In this document: piece by piece, positions 15,488 to 22,925 of the stretch | Numbering within the stretch: the first letter of the stretch is position 1 | Layout of the letters: the number at the start of each line of letters is the position of its first letter | NCBI GenBank assembly: GCA_023409955.1 | Contig: JAEYQQ010000172.1 | Coordinates: 1-26,303 of the forward strand | Source: Bacillota bacterium | Lineage (GTDB): Bacteria > Bacillota > Clostridia > Christensenellales > Aristaeellaceae | Length of the DNA: 26,303 nt | Reading direction: 5' to 3' | Notes under the pieces: generated by a model | Databases searched by the model: none | Seen by the model: only the letters and a program-made list of their open reading frames with translations | What the model was told of the DNA's origin: nothing | Program-made: the position numbers and the translations under genes

Positions 15488-16771
15488 TTACGGAACAATT
15501 TCAACAACAAGATCCTGAGCACTTAAACTGGACTGGGCTTTTTCAGTCAGGGTAACAACCGCCATCTCGCCTGGTGTAAGTATGCGGCTTTTTTTGCGCA
15601 ATACTTCCTGCTCGCCTGAACGCACAACCACGACAGCATTTTCATACACCTTGGCAGGCCGGAACATGATGTCTATGGGCCCTGATGCCACGCCGTCCAC
15701 TGGTAAATGCAGCTTTTGGGGAACCGCACCGCGGACACCATCTCCATCTACCACGTTAACTGTAAGCCCCGCGGGCTTTTTCCCCTGAACGAAATCTGCA
15801 GCAGCTCTTCCGGCACGCAAGCTCTCAGCACTGACATGGTCCACCAAGTCGTGCACATGCAGCACGTTTCCGCAGGCGAAAATGCCTGGCACACTGGTTT
15901 GCAATGTATCATCAACGATAGCCCCTGCCGTTATGGGAGAAAGCTTAACATTTGCGCCTTCACTCAATTCATTCTCAGGAATCAAGCCTACAGAAAGCAA
16001 CAAAGTATCACATTCAAAATCTTTTTCCGTTCCAGGGATGGGATTTCTGTTCTCATCCACCTGTGCAATGGTGACTCCGGTGAGCCTATCACGGCCCTTG
16101 ATGTCCACCACGGTATGGCTCAGCAGCAGCGGGATGTCAAAATCCTGCAAGCATTGAACGATGTTGCGGTTTAAGCCGCTGGAGAAGGGCATCAATTCCA
16201 CACAAGCAAGCACCTTGGCTCCCTGCAGCGTCATGCGCCTGGCCATAATCAAACCAATATCACCAGAACCCAGGATCAACACCCGTTTCCCCGGCATATA
16301 TCCTTCCAGGTTCACAAACTTCTGGGCTGTGCCTGCGGAAAAAACACCGGCGCATCGGGTACCCGGCGTTGCCAAAGCACCCCGGGGACGTTCCCGGCAG
16401 CCCATGGCCAGCACCACAGCACCAGCCTTGTAAACCCTCAGGCCTTTTTCCCGGCTGATTGCGGTCACGGTACGGTCCTCTTCCACGGTAAGAACCGTTG
16501 TACCGCACTCAACTTGAATGCCAAGCTCCTTGGCTTTATCAATATCACGCTGTGCGTACTCAGGTCCGGTCAGTTCTTCCTTAAAACGGTGAAGACCAAA
16601 CCCGTTGTGTATACACTGGCGCAGGATTCCACCGGGCTGATCCTCGCGCTCCAATACCAGCAGGTTTTCAATGCCTGCTTCTCGGGCCGCAATGGCCGCA
16701 GCCAAACCAGCCGGGCCGCCACCTACTATCAATACATCTACTTGCACTGCTTGATTCTTTAACTCATTCAT
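15488..16771 (-). CDS. NAD(P)/FAD-dependent oxidoreductase (GlpA-trio second subunit)
   Basis: The 427-residue flavoprotein has an N-terminal FAD motif (VLIVGGGPAGLAAAIAAREAG), a second Rossmann motif for NAD (KRVLILGSGDIGLIMARR) and a C-terminal FAD-binding ATG-like segment (SVPGIFACGNVLHVHDLVD). A conserved RQCIHNGFG and MGCRERPRG are typical of the oxidoreductase paired with GlpA-like proteins and DUF1667. It probably moves electrons from the substrate-oxidising subunit to NAD or another acceptor. ATG at 16771 has GGAGG 9 nt upstream and overlaps the GlpA-like gene end by 8 nt; the frame is open to 16801. Strictly membrane or soluble location cannot be told. Confidence 0.88.
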   Translation of the reverse strand: MNELKNQAVQVDVLIVGGGPAGLAAAIAAREAGIENLLVLEREDQPGGILRQCIHNGFGLHRFKEELTGPEYAQRDIDKAKELGIQVECGTTVLTVEEDRTVTAISREKGLRVYKAGAVVLAMGCRERPRGALATPGTRCAGVFSAGTAQKFVNLEGYMPGKRVLILGSGDIGLIMARRMTLQGAKVLACVELMPFSSGLNRNIVQCLQDFDIPLLLSHTVVDIKGRDRLTGVTIAQVDENRNPIPGTEKDFECDTLLLSVGLIPENELSEGANVKLSPITAGAIVDDTLQTSVPGIFACGNVLHVHDLVDHVSAESLRAGRAAADFVQGKKPAGLTVNVVDGDGVRGAVPQKLHLPVDGVASGPIDIMFRPAKVYENAVVVVRSGEQEVLRKKSRILTPGEMAVVTLTEKAQSSLSAQDLVVEIVP

Positions 16772-18224
16772 GACGGTTATCCTCCTGCACGGTTTCCGCA
16801 AGGGTCCCTACCAGCAGCCGGCTTTCCCCGCCGCATTTGGTGATTTGTGTATGAGGAATCCCCAGCTCTTCCGCCAGTATATCCAGTACTCTGGGGCTGC
16901 AGAAGCCACCCTGACACCTGCCCATACCGGCTCTGGTGCGGCGCTTAACACCATCGATGCTCCGTGCCCCAACCGGCCTGCGGATGGCATCCCGAATTTC
17001 CGCTTCCGTCACCTGCTCGCAGCGGCATACCAAGCTTCCGTTTTGCGGGTTTTCAAGAACAGCCTGGGCTTTTTCCGCCATGCTCATGGCATGGAAGGAT
17101 TTTGGCCTTGGAACGGCTGGCAGGAAAACAGCTTTTTCATTAAGATTCAAAGCATCTACCACCTGGCCGCACAGCATTTTGGCAACGGCCGGTGCTGCAG
17201 AAAGACCCGGGCTTTCAACACCCAACGCTTCATAGGCATTAGGCGCACCTTCAATAGGACCAATCACAAAATCGCCGTTTACTTCATGGGCACGAATACC
17301 CGAGAAGGTGGTGATGGTTCCCCTTGGCGATGCGTTTTTCCAAGTCAGTTTTGCTTTTTCCAGAACTGTTTTAAGACCCATGGCCGTAGTGGCGGTATCA
17401 GCTTCATCATTGATATCTTCCGCAGAAGGCCCTAATAACAGGTTGCCGTGAACCGTGGGGCTGACAAGGATGCCTTTGCCCATTTTGGTGGGGCACTGGA
17501 ACATGGTCCGGGTAAAAGGCAGGTTCGCCATACGGTCCATGAGGTAGTATTCGCCCCGGCGGGGGATAATCGTAAACTTCTTATCAGATATCATGTTGTG
17601 GATCTTCGCTGATTGAACACCGGCGCAGTTGATGACCACCTGGGCGGTAATGGTGCCCTTGTTGGTCTTCACCTGCCAAACATCCCCTTCACGGCTGATG
17701 TTCAAGACCTCGGTCTCCATTAAAAACTCAGCACCGTTTTGCGCAGCGTGGTCTGCCATAGCAAAGCTCATTTCATAGGGGCTGGTAAGACCGCTGGTTT
17801 GTGCCAGCAGTGCGCCAACAACCTGCGGATTGGTGTTGGGCTCAATGGCCAACACTTCCTCACGGTTTAAAAGCTTTAAGCCGGGCACACCATTTTTAAT
17901 CCCTTGCTCATACAACCCTTTCAAGGTATCCAAATCCTCAGGCTCAAACCCAAGAACAAGGGCGCCCGGCTGGGTATAAGGTGCACCCAGCTCCTTAGAT
18001 AAAGCCGGATACATCAGGGCGCCTTCCACGTTTAGCTTTGCCTTCAGCGTGCCGGGTTTGGCATCAAAACCAGCGTGAACAATACCGCTATTTGCCTTGC
18101 TGGCCCCTTCCGCCACATCTGACATTCTCTCCAGAACCGCTATACCTGTTTCGTACCGAGATAGCTCCCGGGCCAGGGCGCAGCCTACTACGCCCGCTCC
18201 AATGATCAGGATGTCTTTTTGCAA
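16764..18224 (-). CDS. GlpA-like FAD oxidoreductase with C-terminal BFD-type [2Fe-2S] domain
   Basis: The ~486-residue product has an N-terminal FAD motif (DILIIGAGVVGCALARELSRY) and the DAO-family core. The core carries the GASKANSGIVHAGFDAKPGT element typical of glycerol-3-phosphate and 2-hydroxyglutarate dehydrogenases. The C terminus is a BFD-like iron-sulfur domain (VCRCEQ…GRCQGGFC; CxC-x34-Cx4C at about C400, C402, C437, C442). Anaerobic GlpA has the same layout, so G3P oxidation is likely but not proven. I chose TTG at 18224, with GAGG 9 nt upstream. The ATG at 18275 lies before the predicted transcription start (~18269), and the TTG gives the usual N terminus. First gene of a four-gene operon. 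Confidence 0.87.
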   Translation of the reverse strand: MQKDILIIGAGVVGCALARELSRYETGIAVLERMSDVAEGASKANSGIVHAGFDAKPGTLKAKLNVEGALMYPALSKELGAPYTQPGALVLGFEPEDLDTLKGLYEQGIKNGVPGLKLLNREEVLAIEPNTNPQVVGALLAQTSGLTSPYEMSFAMADHAAQNGAEFLMETEVLNISREGDVWQVKTNKGTITAQVVINCAGVQSAKIHNMISDKKFTIIPRRGEYYLMDRMANLPFTRTMFQCPTKMGKGILVSPTVHGNLLLGPSAEDINDEADTATTAMGLKTVLEKAKLTWKNASPRGTITTFSGIRAHEVNGDFVIGPIEGAPNAYEALGVESPGLSAAPAVAKMLCGQVVDALNLNEKAVFLPAVPRPKSFHAMSMAEKAQAVLENPQNGSLVCRCEQVTEAEIRDAIRRPVGARSIDGVKRRTRAGMGRCQGGFCSPRVLDILAEELGIPHTQITKCGGESRLLVGTLAETVQEDNRHE

Positions 18225-18275
18225 TACAGTTCGCCTCTGCTTCTTGCATAATTGCTTGATAAGGAATTTGTCCAT

Positions 18276-18284
18276 ATTGTATCA
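18276..18284 (-). promoter_or_regulatory. Extended -10 of GlpA-like operon
   Basis: On the minus strand TGATACAAT (hexamer 18281-18276) is an extended -10. No good -35 stands at 17 nt, which is tolerated when the TG extension is present. The predicted start near 18269 gives a ~45 nt leader to the TTG at 18224. Confidence 0.5.
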
Positions 18285-18362
18285 CAGCTTTCAAATAGAA
18301 TCCATCGGCATATGTCACAAAACGAGCGCAAGTGAGCATGATATTATGAAACATTGCGCATG

Positions 18363-18411
18363 TTTGTGGAAATGTTCGATCATTTCTTAATTTTTGTTAT
18401 GTTTCCACAAA
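18363..18411. repeat. Spaced inverted repeat TTTGTGGAAA/TTTCCACAAA
   Basis: Ten-bp arms at 18363-18372 and 18402-18411 are perfect inverted copies, 29 nt apart, in the divergent intergenic region. They may be paired regulator half-sites or chance in AT-rich DNA. No T-run follows, so it is not a terminator. Confidence 0.45.
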
Positions 18412-18525
18412 ACCGGTTTATATAAATGATTACGTTAATATCCCTTGTATCCATTTGCTTTTTATTTGGCGCTGCACGTATCGGAACAGGCTGAAGGTTT
18501 TCGCGCACATACGGATGTTTTGAAA

Positions 18526-18556
18526 CAATTACCTGCATAAATCAAGCAGGTAATTG
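18526..18556. promoter_or_regulatory. Operator-like 11-bp inverted repeat beside -35
   Basis: CAATTACCTGC and GCAGGTAATTG are perfect inverted arms with a 9-nt spacer, ending at 18556, exactly one base before the -35 of the first secreted paralogue. The arms have dyad symmetry typical of a dimeric regulator site. A cis hairpin in RNA is unlikely to be transcribed in plus orientation because it lies upstream of the predicted start. Confidence 0.62.
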
Positions 18557-18585
18557 ATGACAAAGTACGCTGCTGCATATATAAT
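18557..18585 (+). promoter_or_regulatory. Promoter of secreted paralogue 1
   Basis: -35 ATGACA (18557-18562) and -10 TATAAT (18580-18585) are 17 nt apart. The second paralogue has the identical combination. The predicted start is near 18592, giving a ~46 nt leader. Confidence 0.75.
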
Positions 18586-18637
18586 GGCGTTAGCTGTATT
18601 GCTTGTATGCGATATGGAGAAAGGAAGGAGATTCCCG

Positions 18638-20167
18638 ATGAAAATCCGTAAGTTTACTGCCGTTATGCTGATCCTGGCAATGCTTGCTGTCCCCACGTTT
18701 GCACTTGGGGAAACTACATCCTCCACTTTATTGGAAGCGGCATTAATCGCCGACTTAAGCAACAAAGTGACCATTACCTTTGAGCCTGGACAGGCGCTGA
18801 CACAGGACCCGGCAACATCCCCCATAGCCGACCTTCTTACGGCCCTGAAGGTAGAAGCCGCCATGCATGTGACTGCTGATGCCCAGCTGTTCAGCAGTGA
18901 GATTTTTCTCAGTGATAAATCTGCAATCGACATGACCCAGATTATTAAAGGGAACCAGCTGTACTACAAAAGCAATCTGCTGGGTGAAAAAGCCGTTTCC
19001 ATTACCATGGAAGATTACTTTCAATTTATAGCTGATCAGCTTAAGGCACAGGGCGAGGCTGAACTTGCCGCCATCTATGAATCCTACGGAAAGTTGTATG
19101 CCTCCTTGCTAAACGGTGAGCTGACATTGCCGGAATTTGACCAGCAGAGCCTGCAGCAAGACCTAGTTATGCCGCTGACCGAATGGTTCACCACCCTGAT
19201 GTCCACACCCCAGATGACCACCGGTACCTTTGAAAGCGAAAAGCACAATACGGCTACATCACAAATTGTGTATACCTTATCTGCTGCACAGATTTCTGAT
19301 CTTGTAACCATCGTTACCAACTGGGCCGGTAAAGATGTAAACCTGGATGCCATCCTTTCCTTTGCCTCTTCCATTGATCCTGCAAATGAAGATTTGGCAT
19401 TAGTCAAGACTGATATTCAGGAAGCTTTAAAAACCATGCCGGAAGGCCTCCTCACAGACCTCACTGCCGCTATGCCAACCCCCTTTACCGTAACCACCCT
19501 GATGGACAACGATGGCAACCTGGCTGCTTTTGAAGCAGCCCTTAACGTCGCAGCAAGCGAAGAGGGTGAAGCCAGCAGCGATATTTTGATAGGTTATTAC
19601 GTAAAGACCGAAGCAAACGGCACAACCAATCAACTCGTTTTTGATGTAACCTCTGGAACCTCCGGTATCACCTTTGACTTTACTGCCAGCGATGACACCA
19701 CCGACGGTGAACAGTGGCAGGCCACTGTCAGCGTTAAAGAGAATGCTGCGGAAGTCTTTGGATTGAACCTGGATTACATCGGCAGCACCATCGCTGATGA
19801 CAAGGGCTCCACAGAAACCTGGAAATTGAATGCTGCGGCTGGTGTTGCCGGCCAGATGGTAGGCATTGTTCTGGATAACACCACAACCACAGGCGATGAC
19901 CAGAAAACCAAGGGCAAGCTGGATATTTATCTGGCAGGTGAAACTGGACCTCTGGTCTCCATCCTGTCTGTTACCGAACCCATTGAAGCGATGGAAATTC
20001 CCACTTTTGATGATACCGATGTTGTAAACCCCATTAAAATGACCGAGGAAGAAATGACGTCCTGGATGGACGAACTCTCTACCAACTTGAATACACAACT
20101 GACCAAGGTCATGATGAGCCTACCTCCCTCCGTGTTGATGATGCTCAGCGGTGGCGCTACCAACTAA
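18638..20167 (+). CDS. Secreted protein of unknown family, tandem paralogue 1
   Basis: I do not recognise this family. The 509-residue product has a signal peptide (MKIRKFTAVMLILAMLAVP, likely cleaved near ALG-ET) and no other membrane segment, so it is exported. The mature protein is acidic and Thr/Ser/Asp rich, with mid-region elements shared with the downstream gene: LQQDLVMPLTEWF, TGTFESEKHNTA, IVTNWAGKDVNLDAILSFASS. The end is MSLPPSVLMMLSGG. The second half has alternating beta-type runs, such as LNLDYIGSTIADDKGSTETW. No lipobox, LPxTG or known cell-wall domain is visible. ATG at 18638 has AAGGAAGGAG upstream. Flanked by its own promoter and terminator, so monocistronic. Confidence 0.88.
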   Translation: MKIRKFTAVMLILAMLAVPTFALGETTSSTLLEAALIADLSNKVTITFEPGQALTQDPATSPIADLLTALKVEAAMHVTADAQLFSSEIFLSDKSAIDMTQIIKGNQLYYKSNLLGEKAVSITMEDYFQFIADQLKAQGEAELAAIYESYGKLYASLLNGELTLPEFDQQSLQQDLVMPLTEWFTTLMSTPQMTTGTFESEKHNTATSQIVYTLSAAQISDLVTIVTNWAGKDVNLDAILSFASSIDPANEDLALVKTDIQEALKTMPEGLLTDLTAAMPTPFTVTTLMDNDGNLAAFEAALNVAASEEGEASSDILIGYYVKTEANGTTNQLVFDVTSGTSGITFDFTASDDTTDGEQWQATVSVKENAAEVFGLNLDYIGSTIADDKGSTETWKLNAAAGVAGQMVGIVLDNTTTTGDDQKTKGKLDIYLAGETGPLVSILSVTEPIEAMEIPTFDDTDVVNPIKMTEEEMTSWMDELSTNLNTQLTKVMMSLPPSVLMMLSGGATN

Positions 20168-20195
20168 ACCAACCTTTGATAACCACACATCCTAT

Positions 20196-20243
20196 AAAAC
20201 AAAGTGGAGCCTTTCCCGAAAGGGAAGGGCTCCATTTTGTTTT
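20196..20243 (+). terminator. Strong terminator after secreted paralogue 1
   Basis: A 22-bp stem (20196-20217 with 20222-20243, two wobble pairs) is closed by a GAAA tetraloop, with A-rich and T-rich ends (AAAACAAA…TTTTGTTTTC). It could act in both directions. Confidence 0.9.
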
Positions 20244-20312
20244 CTTATCTGTGCGTTCTGGCAGAGCTTTGATGGTTTTGAACGTATTTACACATTCTTG
20301 GACCGTATTTGG

Positions 20313-20341
20313 ATGACATATATATACATATCATGTATAAT
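20313..20341 (+). promoter_or_regulatory. Promoter of secreted paralogue 2
   Basis: -35 ATGACA (20313-20318) and -10 TATAAT (20336-20341) are 17 nt apart, the same hexamers and spacing as paralogue 1. The spacer is AT-rich (TATATATACATATCATG). The predicted start is near 20348, about 33 nt before the ATG. Confidence 0.75.
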
Positions 20342-20380
20342 GTGTATTGTATGGAAATGGCAAAACGAAAGGAGAACCGT

Positions 20381-21952
20381 ATGAATATTCGCAAAATCGC
20401 CGCCCTAGTCCTAGCAGCAGTAATGCTGCTACTGCCAACACTGTCACTTTGTGAAGAGTCTTCTTCCTCTTTTCTGGACAGGGCTTATGCATCTGGCCGC
20501 AACGTAAAAACCACCATTTCAGTCACACCTGGAGACCTCTTCTCAGTAGACCCTGACTTATCCATGGTCGCTGCAATATTAAAGGTTCTGCGCATTGAAA
20601 CCTCAGTGCAGCAGAAAGGTGACGATTCTCTCAGTCAGCTGGACTTGTTTTTACAGGGTTCCCCTGCACTCTCCATTACACTGCTGGAAAACAGCAACGA
20701 AATGCATCTCTTAAGCAGCCTGATTGGCGATACCGTTCTTTCCTTTTCCCTTGAGGAAATAGCAGATCTATACATTAACATCATGGAGGCCTATGGCGAT
20801 TCGGGCATGAGCACCGCAGAGCTGGAAGCATTCCGCGCATCCATTATAAGTTCTGACGGTATTGTTCAAACAGAGGCGACTTTTGCCGATTACCTGGGCT
20901 TTGATGAGGAAAGCCTGAAAAAGGATTTGGAAACACCATTGAATGCCTGGTTTTCCAGCATCCTGGAACAAGGTGAAGTGACCCCAGGAACATTCAAAAA
21001 TGATATGCACGACACTGCGGTAACCAAAAGAGTTTCCGGTATTTCACCGGCTTCCCTGGGGAAAGCCATAACGATATTAACCAATTGGGCACTCATTGAT
21101 CAAAATCTAGAAGTACTTACCGAATTGGCATCCTCCTCTGCTATACAATCAGGCGAAGCGGCTTACAGCAAGGAAGAGATGCGTACAACCCTATCACAAT
21201 TGCCTATTGAGTATGCAAAAGTAAAGGATGACATCTTCGAGAAGCCCATCAAGATCACGGAACTCATGGATGCAAGCGGTGTGCGAAAGGCTTTTGAAGT
21301 TGAAGCCTATCCAATGATCAGCGCAGGTACAACAAGCCTGATTGCCGGCCAATATATCAAAACACAGAATGATGCGGAAACAACATCCTATCAACTAAAG
21401 GTTAATTCATCCGATGAAGATCTCTGTTTGATCTTCTCAAAGACTCAAATCCCTGAAGAAGTAACCGGCTCCAGCCGCGTAGGCAGCAACCAGTGGAATC
21501 TGTATGGAAGCTACGGAAGCCAAGGCGTTAATATGGGCAGCATTACGCTCGCTTTTACCAGCAAAACAACCGAATCAAAGGAAAAAATACAGGATGATTG
21601 GACCATACATGCCGATTTTAGCGCCTCCGGTGCGGCCTTTGGCGGAAGCCTCACTGGGGCTGAGACAACCAACATAAATGACCTGGACGCCAAGGCAGAA
21701 GGTGCCATCAATCTGTATATGCTGGGGGTCAGCAAACCGGCTTTAGCCATTGCCTACACAAAGGAATCCAGCGCAGCAAATCCTCTGCCTGTAATACCTG
21801 AGGACAGTGTCCGACTTGGAAAGATGCCCATGGAAGAGCTTAAGATCTGGGGCCAGGAAATCTATCCCCTAGTCATGAGTAGCATTATGGGCATTATGTC
21901 AAAGCTGCCGCCGGATGTGCTTATGAAAATATACAACCCTGAAGGCATATAA
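20381..21952 (+). CDS. Secreted protein of unknown family, tandem paralogue 2
   Basis: The 523-residue product is a diverged copy of the preceding gene product and belongs to the same unrecognised family. The signal peptide is MNIRKIAALVLAAVMLLLP. A Cys follows (TLSLCEESS), but the -1 Leu does not fit a standard lipobox. Shared blocks are SLKKDLETPLNAWFSS, PGTFKNDMHDTAVT, ILTNWALIDQNLEVLTELASS and the C-terminal MSKLPPDVLMKIY. Numbers of residues and block order match paralogue 1 along the whole length, so this is a whole-gene duplication with much divergence. ATG at 20381 has AAAGGAG 7 nt upstream. Like paralogue 1, it seems to be its own transcript. Confidence 0.88.
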   Translation: MNIRKIAALVLAAVMLLLPTLSLCEESSSSFLDRAYASGRNVKTTISVTPGDLFSVDPDLSMVAAILKVLRIETSVQQKGDDSLSQLDLFLQGSPALSITLLENSNEMHLLSSLIGDTVLSFSLEEIADLYINIMEAYGDSGMSTAELEAFRASIISSDGIVQTEATFADYLGFDEESLKKDLETPLNAWFSSILEQGEVTPGTFKNDMHDTAVTKRVSGISPASLGKAITILTNWALIDQNLEVLTELASSSAIQSGEAAYSKEEMRTTLSQLPIEYAKVKDDIFEKPIKITELMDASGVRKAFEVEAYPMISAGTTSLIAGQYIKTQNDAETTSYQLKVNSSDEDLCLIFSKTQIPEEVTGSSRVGSNQWNLYGSYGSQGVNMGSITLAFTSKTTESKEKIQDDWTIHADFSASGAAFGGSLTGAETTNINDLDAKAEGAINLYMLGVSKPALAIAYTKESSAANPLPVIPEDSVRLGKMPMEELKIWGQEIYPLVMSSIMGIMSKLPPDVLMKIYNPEGI

Positions 21953-21970
21953 TAGCAAACCTTCCATCAT

Positions 21971-22010
21971 AGCAGCATCCCCTTGGGCATGTGCCCAAGG
22001 GGGTGCTGCT
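21971..22010. terminator. Long hairpin between convergent genes
   Basis: A 19-bp stem (AGCAGCATCCCCTTGGGCA with TGCCCAAGGGGGTGCTGCT, one T-G wobble) lies between the ends of paralogue 2 and the convergent acetyltransferase gene. The T-tract after it is weak on both strands (ATATTGTAAATATT on plus), so termination is likely but not certain. Confidence 0.62.
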
Positions 22011-22022
22011 ATATTGTAAATA

Positions 22023-22601
22023 TTATCTTTTTGACTTCTTATACCATTCCTCTCGGAGGATCGCGTACAGCTCAACATCCACATAACGAGTTTTATTATA
22101 CAGTCTTTCCCGAAGTGTGCCCTCGTGCCGCATGCCGATATGCTCCATGACCCGGCCACTGGCAGGATTATCGCATTCGTATTGTGCCTCAATACGGTTC
22201 AGATGCAGCTCCCGAAACCCAAAGTCAACAACGGCAGCAACCGCTTCGGTCATGTACCCCTTGTTCCAATGAGCCCTGGAGAGGCTGTAGCCCACCTCTG
22301 CAGAGCGGTTCTCATTACTGACCCACATAAAACCGATGGTGCCGATGACCTTGCCCGTTTCCTTCAACTCTATACAAAAGCTGCTGGGTGAACCGGCACG
22401 ATACTGGCGAAGCACGTAACGGATATACGCCTTTGTCTGATGTATGTTTTGGTGAGCCTCCCAAAGCACATGACGGGCCACCTCAGGATCGCTGGAGTAC
22501 TCAAAAATATCCTTGGCATCGCTCATGCGCAAGCTGCGTAAAATCAACCTACTGGTGGAAATCTCCGGCAGCCGGGTAAAAATGCTTTCAAAAAGCTGCA
22601 T
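22023..22601 (-). CDS. GNAT N-acetyltransferase, RimJ/RimL-like
   Basis: A 192-residue acetyl-CoA-dependent acetyltransferase. It opens with the RimJ/RimL-type TSRLILRSLRMSDAKDIFEY. It has the beta-bulge motif VIGTIGFMWV, the pyrophosphate-binding region EVGYSLSRAHWNKGYMTEAV (GNAT motif A, atypical Q/RxxGxG/A) and the C-terminal NPASGRVMEHIGMRHEGTLRE. Relatives acetylate ribosomal protein N termini or small amines; the substrate is unknown. ATG at 22601 with AAAGG 12 nt upstream. It lies 49 nt after the small membrane gene and may be cotranscribed with it. Confidence 0.88.
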   Translation of the reverse strand: MQLFESIFTRLPEISTSRLILRSLRMSDAKDIFEYSSDPEVARHVLWEAHQNIHQTKAYIRYVLRQYRAGSPSSFCIELKETGKVIGTIGFMWVSNENRSAEVGYSLSRAHWNKGYMTEAVAAVVDFGFRELHLNRIEAQYECDNPASGRVMEHIGMRHEGTLRERLYNKTRYVDVELYAILREEWYKKSKR

Positions 22602-22650
22602 ATGTATTCAAGCCTTTCAGGCAACTCTTTTGTTTCTTAAGTGATGGAAC

Positions 22651-22809
22651 TTATGGGTAGATGATTCGTCTTAATGGTGTTATAGGTCCGCCAAAGGGGA
22701 ACCGGGGCTTCACATACGTAGCTGCACCCCAAAAAAGCACAACCAGGCCGATGATCAATAACAGGATCATCAAAATCAAAAATACATTTCCGCCCTTTTT
22801 TTTCTCCAA
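22651..22809 (-). CDS. Small single-pass membrane protein, hypothetical
   Basis: The 52-residue product starts MEKKKGGN, has one hydrophobic helix (VFLILMILLLIIGLVVLFWG) and a C-terminal stretch with FPFGGPITPLRR. The proposed start is TTG at 22809 with GGGAGG 7 nt upstream. No family is recognised. It lies between the NUDIX and acetyltransferase genes on the same strand. Small membrane proteins like this are easy to miss, and coding support here rests on start context and helix only. Confidence 0.5.
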   Translation of the reverse strand: MEKKKGGNVFLILMILLLIIGLVVLFWGAATYVKPRFPFGGPITPLRRIIYP

Positions 22810-22925
22810 ACCCGGTCCTCCCTTCAAAGGAAACAATGTAAGCCTTCCCTTTTTATCGTTTTCAAATTCCTTCCTGATGGGATGCGTTATCTATACTGAT
22901 TCGTTATATATATGAAGATTGCGTT

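Larger units (their letters stand above)
18225..18637. other. Gene-free divergent control region
   Basis: This 413-nt region separates the minus GlpA-like operon from the first secreted paralogue. It holds a minus-strand -10 at 18276-18281, a distant inverted repeat TTTGTGGAAA/TTTCCACAAA (18363-18372 and 18402-18411), a perfect 11-bp inverted repeat (18526-18556), and a plus-strand promoter (18557-18585). I see no RNA gene or further credible ORF in it. Confidence 0.7.

Noticed and set aside
20381..20460. Possible lipoprotein signal in paralogue 2 (TLSLC)
   Set aside because: The residue before Cys is Leu, not the Ala/Gly/Ser of a lipobox, and paralogue 1 has no Cys there.
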